Below, piece after piece: positions 51,059 through 60,799 of a DNA stretch of 64,000 bases. The first letter of the stretch is position 1; every line of letters begins with the position of its first letter. The DNA comes from Siniperca chuatsi (taxonomy: Eukaryota > Chordata > Actinopteri > Centrarchiformes > Sinipercidae), in NCBI RefSeq assembly GCF_020085105.1, contig NC_058047.1, positions 14,737,001 through 14,801,000 of the forward strand. The letters are read 5' to 3'. The translations under genes were made by a program, and so were the position numbers. The notes under the pieces were generated by a model. It saw nothing but the letters and a program-made list of their open reading frames with translations. It searched no databases and was not told the origin of the DNA.

Positions 51059-54000
51059 CTATTGAATGAGACAGAAAGCAGTCCACTAGTCCACTAGACT
51101 GTAATGGGTTTGTGTGCATCATGGCCAATAATGTGCAGAGGATTGATCAACTTGTGTCATGTGAATGTGCATTAGTGTGATTGTGGGTAAAATCTATTGG
51201 GTGTAGTGGTCAAAGGGGCTGGGGACTGTAAGAGTCAACAAGGCTGAAGGAACAAGCAATTTTTGCAAAATAAAACAATGATTTACTGTAAATGTGAGAT
51301 TGTTGATGACAGAGTGTTTTTATGCACACAAACAGTTGCAGTCTTAACATGAACCACTGTTTAGTGACGATGGTGGGATCATGAATCATATGCACAGCTA
51401 AAACATTTTACATGATGACATTGCTCTGCCTATTTTTTGCAGTGAAACATATTTTGGGTCACTCTCTGCAGAGCATGTTTAGCATACTTCCATTATGTTG
51501 TCATGATGGCTGTGATCAGATCCTCCGATGCTTGAGGCTGAATCAGAGGATAGACGTACTCGCTGGGTGGCTTCCTGTAAACACAATTAAGCAACAGGAG
51601 AATGTAAATGGATAAAACACCAGAGCAGGTGCAGAGATAATAACATTGCAAGTGTAGCCAAATACCTTGGAAAGCCTCCTCAGAGTCTCAAGCAGTTGGC
51701 GTGCGCTCAATGGATGTCGGCTCGGGCCAGCATTAACCTCAAAGTGGATTTTGTCAACAGCTTTGATTGCCTGGGCTAATAAAAGTGCACAGGCTACATT
51801 AGCAAAAAGTTAAGAAAGAATGTATAGAGGCAGACACATTAATATGAACACCCGTACAATCTAATGCAATTCAATCTCTGCTTTGCCTAGTCCGTCATAA
51901 AATTATTTTACTTTGATAAATAGGCAAAATAAAAAAAACGTTAATAAAAAACAACAATTAAAGAGTAACTTATCACTCCCTGAAAATGTTGTTTTTGCTG
52001 ACCTCCAGTGGTTTAACTTGCTGCAGTGAAGTAAAAGTGTACTCCAGGGTGTATCAGTACACCGTGACATCACTGTTGGGTGTGGTTATAGGTGCAACAG
52101 AGCACACTTCTGACCACACCTGGCCTTGAATTGCCGTTTATAGCCAACAATTCAATATTATAAGTTGATGATATAATATAGATACAGCAGCAGCGATATC
52201 CATGGAGCAAAGATTATTTCCTAGACAAATGTCTCCTGAAGCAGCATGAGTGGACTTGTCTGTAGGTGTAGGTCTGTAATACTAGGTGGCAGCAGGAACT
52301 GTAGCAGCAATGTTTGCAAATTGGGCAATAAATTTACGGGTTTCACTGAGTATTGTGTCTCATGTAAGTTTAGCAGTGTGACTCAAGTTGTCTGCTTTAA
52401 CCGCTAAATAGTTGTTACATTCTTGAGGCCATATATAAGTTTGTGATGTGGTTTTGGATTGCACAGTACTGTATAGTGTAATGTATTGGACTTGTTGTGC
52501 ATACCTGGGACTACTTTGAATGCCACACGGGTGTATCCCAGGAAATAGTACAGGGGGTATTCCTCATGATAATACGCTCTCCTTAACTCAGATTCCACAC
52601 AGAGACCGGCTCCATAAATGTTACTCTCGGCACACATTCTGGTTCGTGGATGCCAGGTGTTTGGTCTCCGGGTCTGCTGGATTGGAAAATTCACAAAGAT
52701 ATTAATCTGCTTTCAGTTCTGTAAATCTTAGTTTAACTCTAACAGTATTCTCCTAAAGGTGTTGACTGTACCTGATAAGACTCAGGCCTCGCAACTGTGG
52801 GGTTCATGTAGATGACTTCATCATTGGAGTCAATAGCGTTGGGCATCATTGGAGTCATTTTAGCCAAAGCTGGCTCTTCGATGTTCCTGGAGACTGCGTA
52901 CACGTTGAAGCTGTTGGTTGGAAAGGAAAATGACAATTCTTAGACTTGGCACAATCGCTGCATTGTGGATAGCATATATAAAACTGTATAACATAAACAC
53001 TATACATACAATGTGTTGAACTTTTGGAATATCCAGATTCAGAATAGATTTTGTTCTCAATATCAGTTCTCGAGTCAACCTGTTTTCAGTCAGCCGAGTT
53101 GCAATATTAAACATAACTGGCAGTGAAGCTAACTGGTATTGATGAAGGTCAATGTTTGACCAAATTAATTGTGCTGGTGTTAGTATTCTACTTCGCTAAC
53201 GAAGAACAGTCCCACCGTTTTGTTAGCAAGGAGGAACCATATGTTTTGACTGATGTACAACAACAAATTTTAGGAATTTGTGAATTCATTCAGAATCAGG
53301 ATTCTTATGTGAATCCAGTTTTCACCACACCCCTAAAACATACCTGACTGAAAAGAGTTCAAACTCTTTTTTGCATGCAGGGATGTCGAGTTCAAACTTC
53401 TTTTCTCTGACATTGATCTTGGCACCAAACTTCCATGGGATAGCAATAGGTATTTTGCTCTTAAACTCAGAACCACACTGGAACATCTCTGTGTTGATCC
53501 CATAGAAAACCCAAAAATCTGCTGTGAAACTAAAAAAGAAGAGGTTAATTTAGTAGCTGCAACTCCACAGTATGAATATAAATAGTATACATAGGCAATT
53601 TGGCAATGATTATATCAATGCCGCCAAATAACATGGTTTGCTTCCAATGACATTTGCTTAACATGCTGGTAGTATATCTTCTTTGAATTAAATGAACATT
53701 CAATATTTTACCCAATAAAACCATCAGTCTCCAGTGAAATTTCAGAAGTCAACAGTTGTCCAAGATGTTCAGTCAGTGGTGGATTTACTGCGGCTTTAGC
53801 TACATGAGAAAATTGACTTTAATGATGGTTTACATAAAATAAAATAAATAGTTTTAGTCATTAATCAATACTTATTTGATTTGTAAGGCGGTCATATACT
53901 GTAGGATTTGAGTCCTCACCATTAACAGTGATCCCATTGATGGTTTCATAATATTTGCTGATCTCCAGTGGGAGTCCCAGGGTGGTAGCTTGGAAGTAGC

Positions 54001-57000
54001 GAACCTCAGCGATTAAGAATGGCTTTGTCCGATGCCATGATACTCCCCTCTGTAAATTCTCAATCGCAGCCCACACAGGGCTTTCTTTCCCTGCAGAAGG
54101 ACTGACAGCCTGCAAGTAGGATCAGAGAACAGCATGTACTGTAACAGGCTTTGTACACTGCATTAAAATATGGTCCTTTTTTTTGACTGAACTGGCATAG
54201 ACATAAATGGATCATTCTTATTGGGTTTTTTTTTGTTCAGTTATTCTCTTACCCTGATGATATTCTCAATGAAGTCTTTGTTAAAATCAGCAAAGATCCA
54301 CTCTTGTCCGGAGGCGCGTGTATAGGCAGAAAGGATGGGCTTATCATTGGGCAGAATTTCCCAGTTTTGAAGCTGAAAATGAAAGTGTACAATAGTCACC
54401 CAAGCAAATATGCTGGCACATCATAGTACAGTTATGATACTGCCTTAAAGTCTATATATACTCACCACATCGAAAATAGCCTGAAAGTCATTAAAACTAA
54501 GATCTCCTGTAAATCTAGGGTTGCTGGTGCCAAGCAGCTCCTTAATTCCTTCAGCACGGATACCCAACTTTAGCATAAAAAGAGAAGAAGATGATTACGG
54601 TTCATGATTGGAGAGACACGTTTATCTTCAATAAAAGTTTCAGTGCTAATGTTTCACGCTGTACCTCCAGTAGCTGCAGAATTCTACCAATGAAGTAAAA
54701 TTTTCCTTTCATCATGATTTCAGTGGGAAAGATGTCCGTTGCACTTCTTAGCATGAAGACTTCTGTGGCTGTACCAATTAGGAAATCATCTGTATTGGGA
54801 AAATAGCAAATTGTCATATAGCAGTTTCAGAGAAATCCAAGAATCTGTATTTGAGCATACCATTAAACCAGTCCATGCGCATTGCTTTGCTGTAGTGATA
54901 GCTGAGACGACCAAACTTAGGGGCCAGGATTTTCACGGCTACATTGCAGGCAGTGGAGCTATTGTAGAGAATACAAAAGAAAGTTGGAAGTGGGAGTACA
55001 TTGGAAATTATATGACGTAAACACCGAACTGATTACAACTGCATTGTTTTGCTCACAGGAAGTGATTGTCTGGAGTACTGGATCTGGCAACACTTCTCAA
55101 GTAGGAGTATGCAAAACTAACAACATGGAGGTCTTTTTCTTCATGTAGATGAGCAGTCACTGTGGACACCAGAGCCATTGGTGGCTTAGTGTCAAACAGG
55201 ATCATGAAGGCCAGCATGCGTATCTCAGTGGGAAGGTTTTTCTGCAGGAACAGACTCATGGTGATGTCTTGGACCTGAAAACACAAGTATTATAATAATT
55301 AGGAGTTCAGAAAGCAGCACTGCTGCTGGGGACATTTCCAGCACAATCTCTATCTCTCTATTATTTTCTGACCCGACGGTGAACTTTGAAGGGCAGATTC
55401 CAGTAAATGTTGTAGATATAAGTATGAATTATGTAAGATTATGTACCTCAATAATATAAAGATAATGTGACAATAGCGTGAATCAGACTTGCCATTTTCA
55501 TGTGATTGTTGAAAATTATTCTTACCTACTGCAATGAAGAAAGTTAAATATGCTTTCCAGGATTAGAATAGTCCACCGTTTTGTGTGAATGCAATGACCT
55601 TATCAAAAAATTGAGTTGAATTTTCAACTTGACTATGGAACACAGAGTATGCAATTACCATAAACATGCTTTATATAAAAACCTAGCATGCAGCTGTGAT
55701 AAGTGAGCATCTAAAAATTCTTCTTTTATTCCTGTATGTCCTATATAGTAGTGTTCTTACACTGCGAGGATCTCTGGTAGCTAGGAGTCTCATAGACTGT
55801 ACAGCAGCACTCAGCACACGAGCGGACAGATCCACAGGGGTGGCAGCAACTCCAGGGAGGAAGCGCATGATGGTTTTAATGCTGCCTGGATGACCTGCAT
55901 TCCCCAGAGCTTTCAGAGCAATGACCATGTCTGCCTCATTGCCATTCTTCAGACTTTCCATGGCCATGTCCAGCAGTGGCTAGTACAGGTGTTAAACAAA
56001 TATGCAGTCAGCTTTTACAAGTAGTTATTAACTACATTATAATTTTTCATTCAGATGATTCAATCAGACCTACTCAGTTAAGTTCTTATCACATACCAAA
56101 TTAACTTATGGTACTGTTGTGTTTCTGTTTTGAATGGCTTTCTCAAATATTTATCCAAGGTAAGGTATTTATTTGATTACCTGAACAGCAGTTACTGAAC
56201 AAGGTGTATAAAATTCACAGTGCTTGTACACCAAAGAGCCGTAGGAAAGCACCACAGTATGCCACAGATAGATATCGGATTTACAGAAGGGGATGTTCAG
56301 GAACATCTGCGAAAGAGAGACAGAGACATTTTGACATGATCTTGTTTCGTAGAAAGTTTGCATGGCATCACTCATTCATCTTTAGCCAACAGGTATTAAC
56401 TCACTTTAGCCATCTCAACCAGCTCAGGAATAGCCTGCAGATGGTTAATCGCCAGCACAAGGGTTTCCAGAGCTTCATACGCAGCCACATCTCCAGCCTT
56501 GAACCTAACCTCCAGGAACTTCAGGATTCTGGCGTCGCTGACCTCAACAATCATGTCCAAAAACCAACGTCTAATAAGTGAAAGAAGAGAAAATGGATAA
56601 ATTGGGCTATACTTAAGATAAGGATTATCCTTCCAATTAATTTAAGAGCACCAAATTAAAAGATAAAAGTGTGAAGGACAAGTTCAGATGTCGCGTTTAA
56701 CTGCACTTGTACAGGATGAAATACAAGGTGTCTGTGATCTTAATGAGCAAGGAAAGCAGCCTTTCAGTCATCACCTTTCTGTCATCATGCCTCACATGAT
56801 AATAAATCACTTATCAATGATAATGTGCCAGACTAAATCCTTTCTGAACTAAGTGGGAGGAGACTCTTCAATTAGCTATTCAGTTGAGTGGATCAGTGTC
56901 AGATCTGAGAGATGGCCCTGGACTCTTTTGTTCACCATCTTATAATACTACAATGAAAAGCTTGGTTAAAGGATATCTGTGAAGGATTTTCACTTTCAAA

Positions 57001-60000
57001 GGCATTCTTAATAAATGTACTAATAACTTTTGAATGAATCACTTTCTTGGTATAGTCAAGTTTAAGCAACTACAACAATTTGGTCAAGGTTAGTGAAAGA
57101 TCACATGTTTGAGGCAATGCTTACCCATGCGCCACCCAAGCTCTACAACATGACTTTACGCTGTTCTGTATGACCTTCACAATACTTCTTTAGTTTAAAT
57201 TGAGACCACATCTGATTGTGCAAAAGACAGCGCAGTCAGTTTCAAGACCCCTAAAAAATGTGGTATGGCTGCTAAAATACCTTTTTTTAAATGTAGTCCA
57301 TATATCTAAATATAAAAAAAATGCCTTTTCATACATTTTTTTAAATTTCCATTTCCATGTTATATTCTTAATGTTTTAAAGAACTTGTTAAAGCCCCATT
57401 TTCTTCTTTATTACTTATAATTCTTTTTTTACTTAAGTAAAAGTAGCCAATACCACACTGTAAAGAAATACTCAGTCACAAGTAAAAGTCCTGCATTCAA
57501 GATTTTAGTATAAAGTATAAAAGTATCAGCAACAAAAAGTCAAAATACACATTAGGCAGCAGAATGGCCCCTGTCATTGCAATGAAAGTTCCATAATTCC
57601 CCCAATACTGTGTGATAACCAAGTACTCACCTGTGCTCTTCATTTCCTGCAAATTGCTTCCACATGACTTCTAATCCTTCGTAAGGCGTCACTCGCAGAA
57701 GTTGATACAGCTTTATAGTATCCTCAGTTGTTGCACTGTCAATCTGGTATATATTAGCTTCAGCCAGATGCTTGATCAACTCAATAGCCTGTAAAGAGGA
57801 ACATAGAGTACAGCTTTTGAAACTAAAAATAAATGAACAAATCTTTTCATAATATCTAGGAATGTAATTGATTTGTTTCCTGTTATTTGTATATTTATTT
57901 AGTGTAACTTAGTGTATCTTTTACAGTGCTTCCTGCTCCTTTCTGGAAAGATTTTTCAAAAATATGAATTTTATGTAGCAGCAGTATGTCATTATTACCT
58001 TTGGTACTGGGTCCTCCAGGTTCTGCATTATAATAGGGACATTAGCCTCTGCACTGACAAACTTGTAAACAAGGTTGCCCTTGCTTTCCATTGGCCCAAA
58101 CGTGACAGCTCCAGCTGTGTCACTCACACCGAGCAGCACTATTTCCTTCCTGCAGGAGAAGTTATTTAAGGCAACCTATTTGTATTGCAGACAAGCACTG
58201 TTGATGAGCAGGCATAATGTTCAGATATTTTCTTGTCTTACGTCGCTTGCATCTTGAAATTGCCGCCCTTCACATTGAAGGGACTGAAGTGCTGTCGCTC
58301 CAGGCCGTGAGCCCTGGTGATGAGACCTCCGTCTGCTGTTGGTTTGACTGTGTAAACATATCTCACCGTTGAAATCACAGTTTGCCCTCTCTAGATCAGA
58401 GGACACACAAACAAAAATAGCACTGACTTTGGTCTGTTTAATTTAGAATTGTGGAATCAGATGCATCTGCAGTGACACAAACAGACCTGTTCGGAGACTT
58501 TATCGAGCACTGCAGTAGCCATTCCCTTGTAGATTGCTGCTTTCTCCCTGCAGTCAGTGACATCTACAACCTGAGTGATGGTCATGTCCTTTGTTTCCAT
58601 GTTTTCTTCAGTAGCATAGTTACTCTGACACTTGCCATGGATGCCAATCTACAAACAAAACTAAACTTTGTTACAGTATTAATTATATTTTTACTGATGC
58701 TGTGTAGAATAAATGAAGACGGTGCAGATAGCAGTTTACCTCTTCAAGCTCATAGATTCTCTGTGTGGTCTTGACGGTGACTTGGAAGAAACCCAGTATC
58801 CCTCTCACAATGTTGACAATAGTGTCAGGAATCTCAGCAGAAGCGCGGATGTCACCAACATGTCCACCAGCGTAGTCAAACATGAAGGTTTTGACGAGCT
58901 GGGCAGCAATACGCTGGGTGAGCTTTGGAGAGGCATTAAAGCCACTTTTCCCTGGGAGGCCATTGAACTCCTCGAAGGCCAAATCTGAAACCTTTGAACC
59001 AGAGATGGAAATAAGCTGTATTATTGCTCATGTACCATATTCAGGTGAAATTTGTAACCCGAAAGAAGTGGACAGTAACTGGTATTATTTGTCTGCACTA
59101 TTTTACAGGATTGTTAAAGCTTACTTTACTATAATTACAATATTTCCAACAGAGTTTGAACGCAGCATCTGTTTATGATTGAAAGATGACAAACAGGTAC
59201 TGGAAGATGACTGTAGACACACAGTGTTGCACGACTGTTGATATGCAAACATTTGTAACAAACAATCTCTGAACTGATTTTCAGCACTTTGATAGAGACT
59301 CTCAAAAGTTTAAGCTCATTAGGTGAATTACAAAAAAATACATTATTTCACACACCATAAAATAGTAATTCCGGGGAGATTAGAAGCTTCAAAAGCCTGT
59401 ACAACCTTTCAACAGATGTTTATTAAATTATCCTCTAAATAATTTATGATACACGAATAAATGATGAATGACAAATGATGTACTGCTACTACTTTACTGG
59501 ATTTCAGAAATGAAACTAAATATTTACAATGTGTCATTGTTGCACTACTCAGTTACAGTATTTCTAACATGTTTAAACAGCACATTCTAATAAATTTTTT
59601 CATTACCCTCTATTGTCACTCTTACCTGTAGGGTGAATGTTTGTGCAGACACACCAGTGATCTTGACCTTGCATGTCATTCTTACACCAGACTCTGCAAG
59701 GTTTGGCATGCCGAGTCCAAAATTCACCCCTCCCTCATATTTGTACTCGTAGGTTTTCTTTGGGTTCAGGCCGAGCTCTGGAATATGTTTCCAAAATGAA
59801 ATGTCATTTCACTGGTTCTTTATGGAAAGTGTTTGATAAAGATTATTTTTTACTTTCATGATTATGTTAAAAAGACTCACCATAATGGACACTTTGACAT
59901 GCTAAAAGAATAAAAGTCAAACAGTAGTGTCAGCATTAGAACTTTTGTGAATATATGAGCACATTTTGTATTTGAATTGATTTATTTATGATCTACAAAA

Positions 60001-60603
60001 CACTGTAATCCAAGGTACAACATGTTAAAGTGAGGAGACTTATTTCCAACATCATCCCAAGATGTTAAAAGACAAACACAAAGCATATAACAATGAAAAT
60101 ATACAGTAGAATCTTAAAAAAACAGAATTACATCAATGTAAACTAAACCAAAAAATAAGCACCTATGTAAATACACCTAAATACAACAAAAACAGGTCGA
60201 TAGCTAAAGTAAAATTCACATTACTCCATAAATGACACCTGACTCACTTCTAAAAGTCACTCTTGTTTTTGTTATTCATGCCCAAATTACTTTTGCTGAT
60301 TATTCGTGATTGATCAACTGCAAATAGATTAATACATTACCTTTCTAAATATCCATTTTAAAATGTGTCTTTTTTGTTCAATGGTAGAATAAATTAAAAT
60401 GGCAAATATGCAACAGAAGAAAAAATAAATAAATAAATAAATAATTGAATTGGCCACAGTATTATGAGTCATTTGCAAAAGCTCTGAAGTTAAAAAATGT
60501 CGAGGCTGGACTGTGATATCCTTCTACAAGTAAAATAATATGAATGAATCAATGAGAACTTACTGGCCAGGGCCACAAGGCAGCAGAGGAAGAGCCCTTG
60601 CAT
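48778..60603 (-). CDS. vtgC: Phosvitin-less (C-type) vitellogenin, complete 26-exon gene
   Basis: Yolk precursor lipoprotein: made in the liver of mature females, secreted, taken up by oocytes and cleaved to lipovitellins. I joined 26 coding exons by GT-AG sites and phase: 3741 coding bases plus the stop, 1247 residues, with no stop or frame break. Order is signal peptide, lipovitellin I (vitellogenin N-terminal lipid-transport region and DUF1943-type sheets), then a short lipovitellin II. The serine-rich phosvitin exon between lipovitellin I and II, and the carboxy-terminal von Willebrand type D part of A-type vitellogenins, are both absent. The length and layout suit phosvitin-less vitellogenins of fishes (about 1240 residues from memory). 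Coordinates of all exons are in the six part-entries. The early small exons (40, 21 and 152 bases) match the conserved vitellogenin gene plan. The gene looks functional. No database search was possible, so the subtype rests on domain content. Confidence 0.93.
49830..50340 (+). repeat. Interspersed repeat, family A copy 3, inside a vitellogenin intron
   Basis: A copy of the 42.47-43.02 kb repeat lying in intron 23 of the vitellogenin gene, antisense to it. It shares GTGGGCAGTGGAAACAAGCTG, TTTGGTCTCTACCAACTCCTGA, TGTTCACCAGCTAGTCATTAAC, GAGTTGAGGGGAACTGCAGAAT and the terminal TCCATTGTTGAAATAAAAACATTGATTATAGCAGCTTTAAA-like block. Confidence 0.7.
51666..52676 (-). CDS. vtgC: Vitellogenin exons 21-22 (residues 955-1048), end of lipovitellin I
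   Basis: Exon 21, 52505-52676, reads TRRPNTWHPRTRMCAESNIY, then GAGLCVESELRRAYYHEEYP and YFLGYTRVAFKVVP. Exon 22, 51666-51775, reads AQAIKAVDKIHFEVNAGPSR, then HPLSARQLLETLRRLSK. In A- and B-type vitellogenins a large exon with long serine runs (phosvitin) follows. Here the next coding exon starts directly with lipovitellin II. The intron between, 51059-51665, shows no serine-codon runs in any frame. The acceptor of exon 21 is a CAGCAG tandem, so one glutamine may be present or absent. Confidence 0.9.
52772..54567 (-). CDS. vtgC: Vitellogenin exons 15-20 (residues 680-954)
   Basis: Exons: 15, 54466-54567; 16, 54253-54372; 17, 53920-54109; 18, 53712-53799; 19, 53344-53529; 20, 52772-52910. 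They encode the A- and C-sheet part of lipovitellin I (DUF1943-like). Recognisable stretches are LGIRAEGIKELLG, YTRASGQEWIFADFNKDFIE, AEVRYFQATTLGLPLEISKY, DFWVFYGINTEMFQCGSEFK and FNVYAVSRNIEEPALAKMTP. Splice phases are mixed but consistent: exon 17 ends one base into a codon, and exons 18 and 19 end two bases in. Confidence 0.92.
54665..57788 (-). CDS. vtgC: Vitellogenin exons 8-14 (residues 310-679), helical domain
   Basis: Exons: 8, 57631-57788; 9, 56405-56570; 10, 56181-56306; 11, 55761-55979; 12, 55057-55274; 13, 54861-54958; 14, 54665-54789. They encode the superhelical half of lipovitellin I. Clear signatures are LYQLLRVTPYEGLEVMWKQF, ALKALGNAGHPGSIKTIMRF (the most diagnostic vitellogenin segment, in exon 11), QDITMSLFLQKNLPTEIRML and FGRLSYHYSKAMRMDWFN. 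These repeats of paired helices wrap the lipid cavity and are shared with apolipoprotein B and microsomal triglyceride transfer protein. Intron 8, 56571-57630, carries a dispersed fish repeat. I saw no frame damage. Confidence 0.93.
57415..57600. repeat. Interspersed fish repeat in vitellogenin intron 8 (AAGTAAAAGT-type)
   Basis: The phrases CTTAAGTAAAAGTAGCCAATAC, CACTGTAAAGAAATACTCAGTCACAAGTAAAAGTCCTGCATTCA and CAGCAGAATGGCCCCTGTCA match a dispersed percomorph repeat that I know well. In full-length copies it starts with text like TTACTTAAGTAAAAGTACCAATAC. A related end is seen at 63785-63990. Confidence 0.75.
57999..58991 (-). CDS. vtgC: Vitellogenin exons 4-7 (residues 72-309)
   Basis: Exon 4, 58740-58991 (84 codons), starts VSDLAFEEFNGLPGK. 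Exon 5, 58487-58648 (54 codons), starts IGIHGKCQSNYATEE and contains VVDVTDCREK, with paired cysteines expected in the N-sheet. Exon 6, 58242-58390, contains VRYVYTVKPTADGGLITRAH. Exon 7, 57999-58149, starts KEIVLLGVSDTAGAV. Together they form the rest of the amino-terminal beta-barrel (N-sheet) and lead into the helical region. All junctions keep frame: exons 3/4, 4/5 and 5/6 join between codons, and 6/7 splits a threonine codon. Confidence 0.92.
59626..60603 (-). CDS. vtgC: Vitellogenin exons 1-3 (residues 1-71)
   Basis: Exon 1, 60564-60603, encodes MQGLFLCCLVALA plus one base. Exon 2, 59881-59901 (21 bases), gives TCQSVHY plus one base. Exon 3, 59626-59777, begins ELGLNPKKTYEYKYEGG and ends FTLQ. 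The first 15-17 residues are a typical secretory signal peptide. The start at 60603 is the only ATG fitting the signal peptide, and it lies 38-48 bases below a TATA box, so the 5' leader is very short, as is usual for vitellogenins. The NPKKTYEYKYEG phrase is characteristic of the vitellogenin amino-terminal beta-barrel, which contains the receptor-binding region. Confidence 0.92.
60422..60445. repeat. (AAAT)n microsatellite in vitellogenin intron 1
   Basis: Five to six AAAT units. Confidence 0.85.
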
Positions 60604-60640
60604 GGTAAAACAGAGGAATGGAAGCTGATAGTTCAGATTT

Positions 60641-60651
60641 GTATTTATATA
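60641..60651 (-). promoter_or_regulatory. vtgC: TATA box of the vitellogenin gene
   Basis: On the minus strand the sequence reads TATATAAATAC, 38-48 bases before the ATG at 60603. With transcription starting about 30 bases below a TATA box, the 5' leader would be only about 15 bases. This agrees with the very short leaders known for vitellogenin genes. Confidence 0.8.
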
Positions 60652-60723
60652 CCAGTGTGGGTTTTGACTGGGGGAACTTGTGAGGAGGACTGAGGTCTGG
60701 TTTAGACAACTGACTGATTTAAA

Positions 60724-60730
60724 GTAAACA
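60724..60730 (+). promoter_or_regulatory. vtgC: Forkhead (FOXA/HNF3)-like site in the vitellogenin promoter
   Basis: GTAAACA, which is TGTTTAC on the transcribed strand, is the core forkhead motif recognised by liver FOXA factors. It lies about 125 bases upstream of the ATG. Short motif only. Confidence 0.35.
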
Positions 60731-60768
60731 CATGCTGTCTGCACTAGAGTCATGTTAACCTGTGACAT

Positions 60769-60781
60769 TGTCAGAGTGACA
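60769..60781. promoter_or_regulatory. vtgC: Imperfect oestrogen-response-element-like palindrome
   Basis: TGTCAGAGTGACA is a perfect 5+3+5 palindrome. It has the half-site spacing of the oestrogen receptor element (GGTCAnnnTGACC) and differs only at the outermost base of each half. It lies about 170 bases upstream of the ATG, where vitellogenin oestrogen elements are often found. Vitellogenin genes are classical oestrogen-receptor targets; binding at this degenerate site is inferred, not shown. Confidence 0.5.
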
Positions 60782-60799
60782 TGATTAATATGTGAAAGA

